This document shows, one piece after another, positions 30,018-32,693 of a stretch of DNA of 32,693 nt. Position 1 is the first letter of the stretch. Every line of letters begins with the position of its first letter. The notes under the pieces were generated by a model, which saw only the letters and a list, made by a program, of their open reading frames with translations, was not told the origin of the DNA and did no database searches. This DNA is from CAVPDE01 sp964580575 (GTDB taxonomy: Bacteria > Desulfobacterota > DSM-4660 > Desulfatiglandales > HGW-15), in contig CAZOLJ010000052.1 in the NCBI GenBank assembly GCA_964580575.1, positions 1 to 32,693 on the forward strand, written 5' to 3'. The position numbers and the translations under genes are program-made.

Positions 30018-30875
30018 CTATCCCTGCTCCACCAACCTATCCCGAAAATACCCCGTCATTCCATGCACGCCCTGCACGGCCACAAAGGCGCCGAGAATGA
30101 CCTCCCGTCGAATCAAGTCTTCTGCCCTCCGGATAGCCTGTGAAACAGCCCTGATCTTCTTTTCTTCCGAGAGCGGTCCGACCTTGACGGTGATGTCCAG
30201 TCCCGCAATGTCGGTGTAGGAATCCCGTTCTTCAGCCGGGCGGCGCCACACCTGTTCATCTTCCAAAAAACTCGCATTGGCTACAGCCGTGGCCGCAGCG
30301 TCTGCCAGTGAAGCGGTTCGTGCGACCACGGTGGCGGCAGAAGCAATTCCTCTTGTCAGACTTCTTCCGCCCAGCCCGCTGGTGGCCACACCGTGAGAGC
30401 GAAGCCCGGGGTCAAGGCCGATCACGTAAGAAACCGCTCGGTCATTAACGTCGGGCCGGATGCCCACGGTGATCGGTTCCTCTCCGTCCGCCCTGATGGC
30501 CACATCTCCTCCATTGTCCACGACAACCTTGGTCATTCCGTGTTCAAAAAGGAAATCCGCCACTTCATCTGCAATGGTTCCTGCGACCGCAGCCATGGGC
30601 GTCAGGTCCTCATCGCCGATCATCAAAACGCTGCCGATCATGTTCAAGACCAAGGGGTCCTTGATTTGTTCCCGGCATTCGAGGAATTGCCTTCCTAGAG
30701 ATTTCCGGTGGCGCACCACGCGTTCGAGAAAACCAAAGGATTCCTCTGCCGCCCTCAGAGCCGTTTTTGTTTGTACAACTTTTCCGATACCGGCTGAAAT
30801 CACCAATCTCATGGGCCCTGATTCAGCCAGGACACTTCCCCCCGGAAGGACCGTTGCCGATCTCTCGAAAGGCAT
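30018..30875 (-). CDS. UPF0280 (COG2122, ApbE-superfamily) protein; candidate flavin transferase
   Basis: 285 residues. It shows the ApbE-like fold pattern: a helix MAAVAGTIADEVADFL (94-109) followed by VVDNGGD (118-124), then VATSG (163-167), and SATVVARTASLADAAATA (179-197). In that last stretch Asp192 and Thr196 match the metal-binding D-x3-T of ApbE flavin transferases. No signal peptide or lipobox is seen, so it is cytoplasmic. The gene starts nine bases after hnr, and Hnr in E. barkeri has a covalent flavin, so flavinylation of Hnr is a specific hypothesis. A COG2122 protein has also been linked to homocysteine synthesis in Methanosarcina, an alternative role. Family call is strong; function is inferred. 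Confidence 0.83.
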   Translation of the reverse strand: MPFERSATVLPGGSVLAESGPMRLVISAGIGKVVQTKTALRAAEESFGFLERVVRHRKSLGRQFLECREQIKDPLVLNMIGSVLMIGDEDLTPMAAVAGTIADEVADFLFEHGMTKVVVDNGGDVAIRADGEEPITVGIRPDVNDRAVSYVIGLDPGLRSHGVATSGLGGRSLTRGIASAATVVARTASLADAAATAVANASFLEDEQVWRRPAEERDSYTDIAGLDITVKVGPLSEEKKIRAVSQAIRRAEDLIRREVILGAFVAVQGVHGMTGYFRDRLVEQG

Positions 30876-30884
30876 CTTGATCTC

Positions 30885-32402
30885 TCAATCTGCGACAGGC
30901 GCGGGCTCTCGGGCATCAAAAGGCTTCATGGCCTGAAGATGACCACCCATCGCTTCGTAGTCTCTGAGACCCATGGTGTACTCCATGGGGCAGATGGTGG
31001 CCGGTGTCGGAGTCCAGTAGAAGAAACTTCCCTTCACTTTCTCCACATCCACCATGAAATTGATCCCGCCCCCGGGCAAAATAAAAGTGGGCGCACCTCC
31101 CACGGTCAGGACAGCCTTAGCCTGGTGAACGGCCCGGGTCAGTTTGATCGGGTAAAGCACCACGCCGGCCCTGGCACTCCCGCCTGCACCCCCCATGTAA
31201 ACCGCAGAAACGAGCGACGGTTCACAGCTCGAAGAGATCGCCTCGAGGACTTTTCCGGCAGCATCGTTCAGAGAAATCTCCTTGAGACTTCCATCCTTTT
31301 GCACCTCGAACATGGCCGCGCTCTTGGCCGTCGTCTCGGTCACAAGAATCCGCATCCCGGGCCGGGCCACCTTTTGATCGATGCCGGCGATGACATCCAG
31401 GGGGTGGACAATGGACGTGCCTCCCCACCCCTTGCCGTGATCCCCGAAGTAACGGCCGGGGGTGCTTTTCCTGAATTTGAGCCTGAGCCCCGAGGGTTTT
31501 GCACCCACGAAACGGCCTGCTGCATGCTCGCTCATCAGGCCCGTCAGGTGAGAGTCCAGAATGATCGCTTCATCCGCCGCTTGCTTGAGAAGAGGGGAAA
31601 AGAGGCCGAGTGTCGCGCTTCCACACCCCACTCTCATGTTGTCCGGTTTCACGCCGTCAATGAGCGGGGGCTGACCCACCTGGATCTCCAGCTTACACCC
31701 TCCATCGATCTTGAGTTTGACCGGGTTCTTGTTGGCGAGGTCCGTGATCATTCTGGCGACCACCATGCCGTCTTTTCCGGTCAGGAGATTGACTCCCCCG
31801 ATGGAGAGCATCTTGGAACCGTACTGTTCCGTGACGACAAGGCCGACTTTTCTTTTGCCTGCCATCACCGCCGCTCCCTCTTCACCGATGGGGAGGTCCG
31901 TGTCGATCTTGACCATGATGCCGCTGTAACTGAGGGGAGCCTCCGTGACCACGGTCACCACGTCCACGTCGTGCCGTTTTCCTTTGACGATGCAGGGAGC
32001 GGGCTTGCAGTCAGGATAGGTCGTGCCTGCGCCGATGCCGGTGATCAAAGGCTTTCGAATGGCTTCAGCCGGATCAGGACCCACAGCGCCTTGGACCTCG
32101 CTGAAGGTGTGGATCCGTGTCACACGCACGAGTTTCCCGTTTTCGTTGCGGTATCGCTGGCAGGCCCCCGGATTGCCCTCCTTGATTCTGCACTCGATCG
32201 GGCAGACGTCACACTGGATTCCCTCCAGCAAGGACAGATCGCCGACGCTGATGGCCTCTTCAGGACACACTCTCATGCAGGCACCGCACTGGCTGCAGCG
32301 ATCGTCAATAGCCGCTTTTTTCTTTTTCAAGCGGATCGCACCAAGAGGGCAGTCCTGAACACAGGTCCCGCAGCCGACGCATTTCTCGGAGTCAACCTTC
32401 AT
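30885..32402 (-). CDS. hnr: 6-hydroxynicotinate reductase
   Basis: 505 residues, cytoplasmic. Reduces 6-hydroxynicotinate to 1,4,5,6-tetrahydro-6-oxonicotinate, in known systems with reduced ferredoxin. The N-terminus carries two 4Fe-4S motifs (Cys8/11/14/18 and Cys36/39/42/46), then a third group Cys64/67/71/81 (CDVCPIEC plus GAC). This agrees with the two 4Fe-4S and one 2Fe-2S clusters reported for the E. barkeri enzyme. The remaining 400 residues form the family-specific catalytic part, including TGIGAGTTYPD, GCGSATLG (259-266) and YMGGAGGSARAG. GGAACGG lies shortly before the ATG. Preceded by enamidase and followed nine bases later by UPF0280. Other tetrahydro-N-heterocycle reductases in the family cannot be excluded. 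Confidence 0.85.
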   Translation of the reverse strand: MKVDSEKCVGCGTCVQDCPLGAIRLKKKKAAIDDRCSQCGACMRVCPEEAISVGDLSLLEGIQCDVCPIECRIKEGNPGACQRYRNENGKLVRVTRIHTFSEVQGAVGPDPAEAIRKPLITGIGAGTTYPDCKPAPCIVKGKRHDVDVVTVVTEAPLSYSGIMVKIDTDLPIGEEGAAVMAGKRKVGLVVTEQYGSKMLSIGGVNLLTGKDGMVVARMITDLANKNPVKLKIDGGCKLEIQVGQPPLIDGVKPDNMRVGCGSATLGLFSPLLKQAADEAIILDSHLTGLMSEHAAGRFVGAKPSGLRLKFRKSTPGRYFGDHGKGWGGTSIVHPLDVIAGIDQKVARPGMRILVTETTAKSAAMFEVQKDGSLKEISLNDAAGKVLEAISSSCEPSLVSAVYMGGAGGSARAGVVLYPIKLTRAVHQAKAVLTVGGAPTFILPGGGINFMVDVEKVKGSFFYWTPTPATICPMEYTMGLRDYEAMGGHLQAMKPFDAREPAPVAD

Positions 32403-32449
32403 ATCCGTTCCACGTTCGTCTTAGCTATGGAGTAATCGTGTAGCAAAGT

Positions 32450-32527
32450 GGTTCAAGGTACAAGGTGCACGGCAAAACCGAAAAGGGGGCGAGTTATCGG
32501 TGAACCGTGCACCTTGAACCGTATTCC
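32450..32527. repeat. Heptad word palindrome, GGTGCAC family, touching the enamidase stop
   Basis: Left arm 32450-32472: GGTTCAA, GGTACAA, GGTGCAC. Right arm 32500-32527, read on the opposite strand: GGAATAC, GGTTCAA, GGTGCAC, GGTTCAC. The first right-arm word shares its first base with the last base of the enamidase TAG codon. It fills the gap between ena and hnr. Confidence 0.8.
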
Positions 32528-32693
32528 TATGCCTTCGCCACTCCCGGCTTTTTCACCGGGGGTGGGGTGTTGCGGCTGATGTTGACGACGATCTTGCCGT
32601 CCACCAGCACCATGGAAACGGCCGGCACATCCCCGGCTGCAAGGGCGGCGAGGGCATCCTTCCCCACAGAACCCATGGGCGTATCCATGACGA
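32527..32693 (-). CDS. ena: Enamidase, C-terminal 54 residues (gene continues beyond the window)
   Basis: Only the 3' end is present, reading VMDTPMGSVGKDALAA, then a glycine/valine-rich beta segment, and ending SRNTPPPVKKPGVAKA. From memory this closely resembles the C-terminus of Eubacterium barkeri enamidase (MDTPLGS, AAGD, SRNTPP), a Zn/Fe amidohydrolase. That enzyme hydrolyses tetrahydro-6-oxonicotinate to 2-formylglutarate and ammonia. Location immediately upstream of hnr on the same strand supports the call. The metal ligands lie outside the window and cannot be checked. Other amidohydrolases with the same C-terminal beta-sandwich are the alternative. Confidence 0.75.
   Translation of the reverse strand, partial: VMDTPMGSVGKDALAALAAGDVPAVSMVLVDGKIVVNISRNTPPPVKKPGVAKA

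Noticed and set aside
30885..32402. Standard ApbE-type flavinylation motif in Hnr
   Set aside because: GCGSATLG is only a partial match; the expected acidic residue before the Ser/Thr-Gly-Ala-Thr core is missing, so no site is annotated.
30939..32435. A 498-codon open frame on the plus strand opposite hnr
   Set aside because: It is the antisense shadow of hnr. Its product is rich in His, Asp and Arg with no recognisable domain, while the minus strand gives a clear iron-sulfur reductase.
1..32693. tRNA, rRNA or riboswitch genes
   Set aside because: I saw no cloverleaf with GGTTCGAATCC-like T-arm or other conserved RNA core in the intergenic gaps; the structured gaps are explained by repeats.

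Overview
The window looks like a scaffold from an anaerobic, GC-rich bacterium of the deltaproteobacterial (Desulfobacterota) type, probably a metagenome-assembled genome. Support comes from the ispG-proS-rel gene order, an archaeal-type phosphoglycerate mutase beside hom, a NIL-ferredoxin protein, an NDP-forming acyl-CoA synthetase, a zinc-type ribosomal protein L28, and a 100-N scaffold gap flanked by identical 55-base ends. The lineage is an inference from gene content and gene order, not from a marker tree.

Layout. 1-2651 (+): class II aldolase behind a clear sigma70 promoter, then a YhaM-like HD/OB-fold nuclease. 2662-4741 (-): adk, an M24 peptidase and a 49-residue membrane/Cys protein, tightly coupled. 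4938-8856 (-): alaC, hom and apgM, a likely threonine-branch unit with a consensus promoter upstream of alaC. 9171-11932 (-): pcm and recG, overlapping. 12252-14282 (-): mpl and an orphan response regulator ending in a clean intrinsic terminator. 14355-14543 (+): rpmB. 14713-19714 (-): ispG, proS and rel. 20002-24748 (+): a class I aminotransferase, a NIL-4Fe4S protein, mnmA and mtaB. 24929-32693 (-): a long same-strand run of ena (C-terminal part only), hnr, a UPF0280 protein, an AA_synth (PF06684) protein, ndhF-like and ndhS-like hydroxylase subunits, a KptA-like protein and an acyl-CoA synthetase.

The last block reads as anaerobic nicotinate catabolism. The FAD and 2Fe-2S subunits would belong to a molybdenum hydroxylase making 6-hydroxynicotinate, Hnr would reduce it to tetrahydro-6-oxonicotinate, and enamidase would open the ring. 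The molybdopterin subunits are not in the window. Hnr from Eubacterium barkeri carries a covalent flavin. The gene directly after hnr encodes an ApbE-superfamily protein with the ApbE-like metal-site Asp and Thr retained, so it is a candidate flavin transferase for Hnr.

The most unusual feature is a system of intergenic 'word palindromes'. Fifteen blocks in 32.7 kb are built of tandem near-identical 7-mers (or, at three loci, 8-mers), usually as two arms in opposite orientation around a spacer. Each block has its own word family, and blocks often begin at or inside the stop codon of the upstream gene. At ispG, mnmA and mtaB the words have become the C-terminal codons. Other palindromic families (a CAGGCTG-ended element, GTCATTCC, TTCGACA, GTCATTTCGAG) are also present and are nested inside one another.
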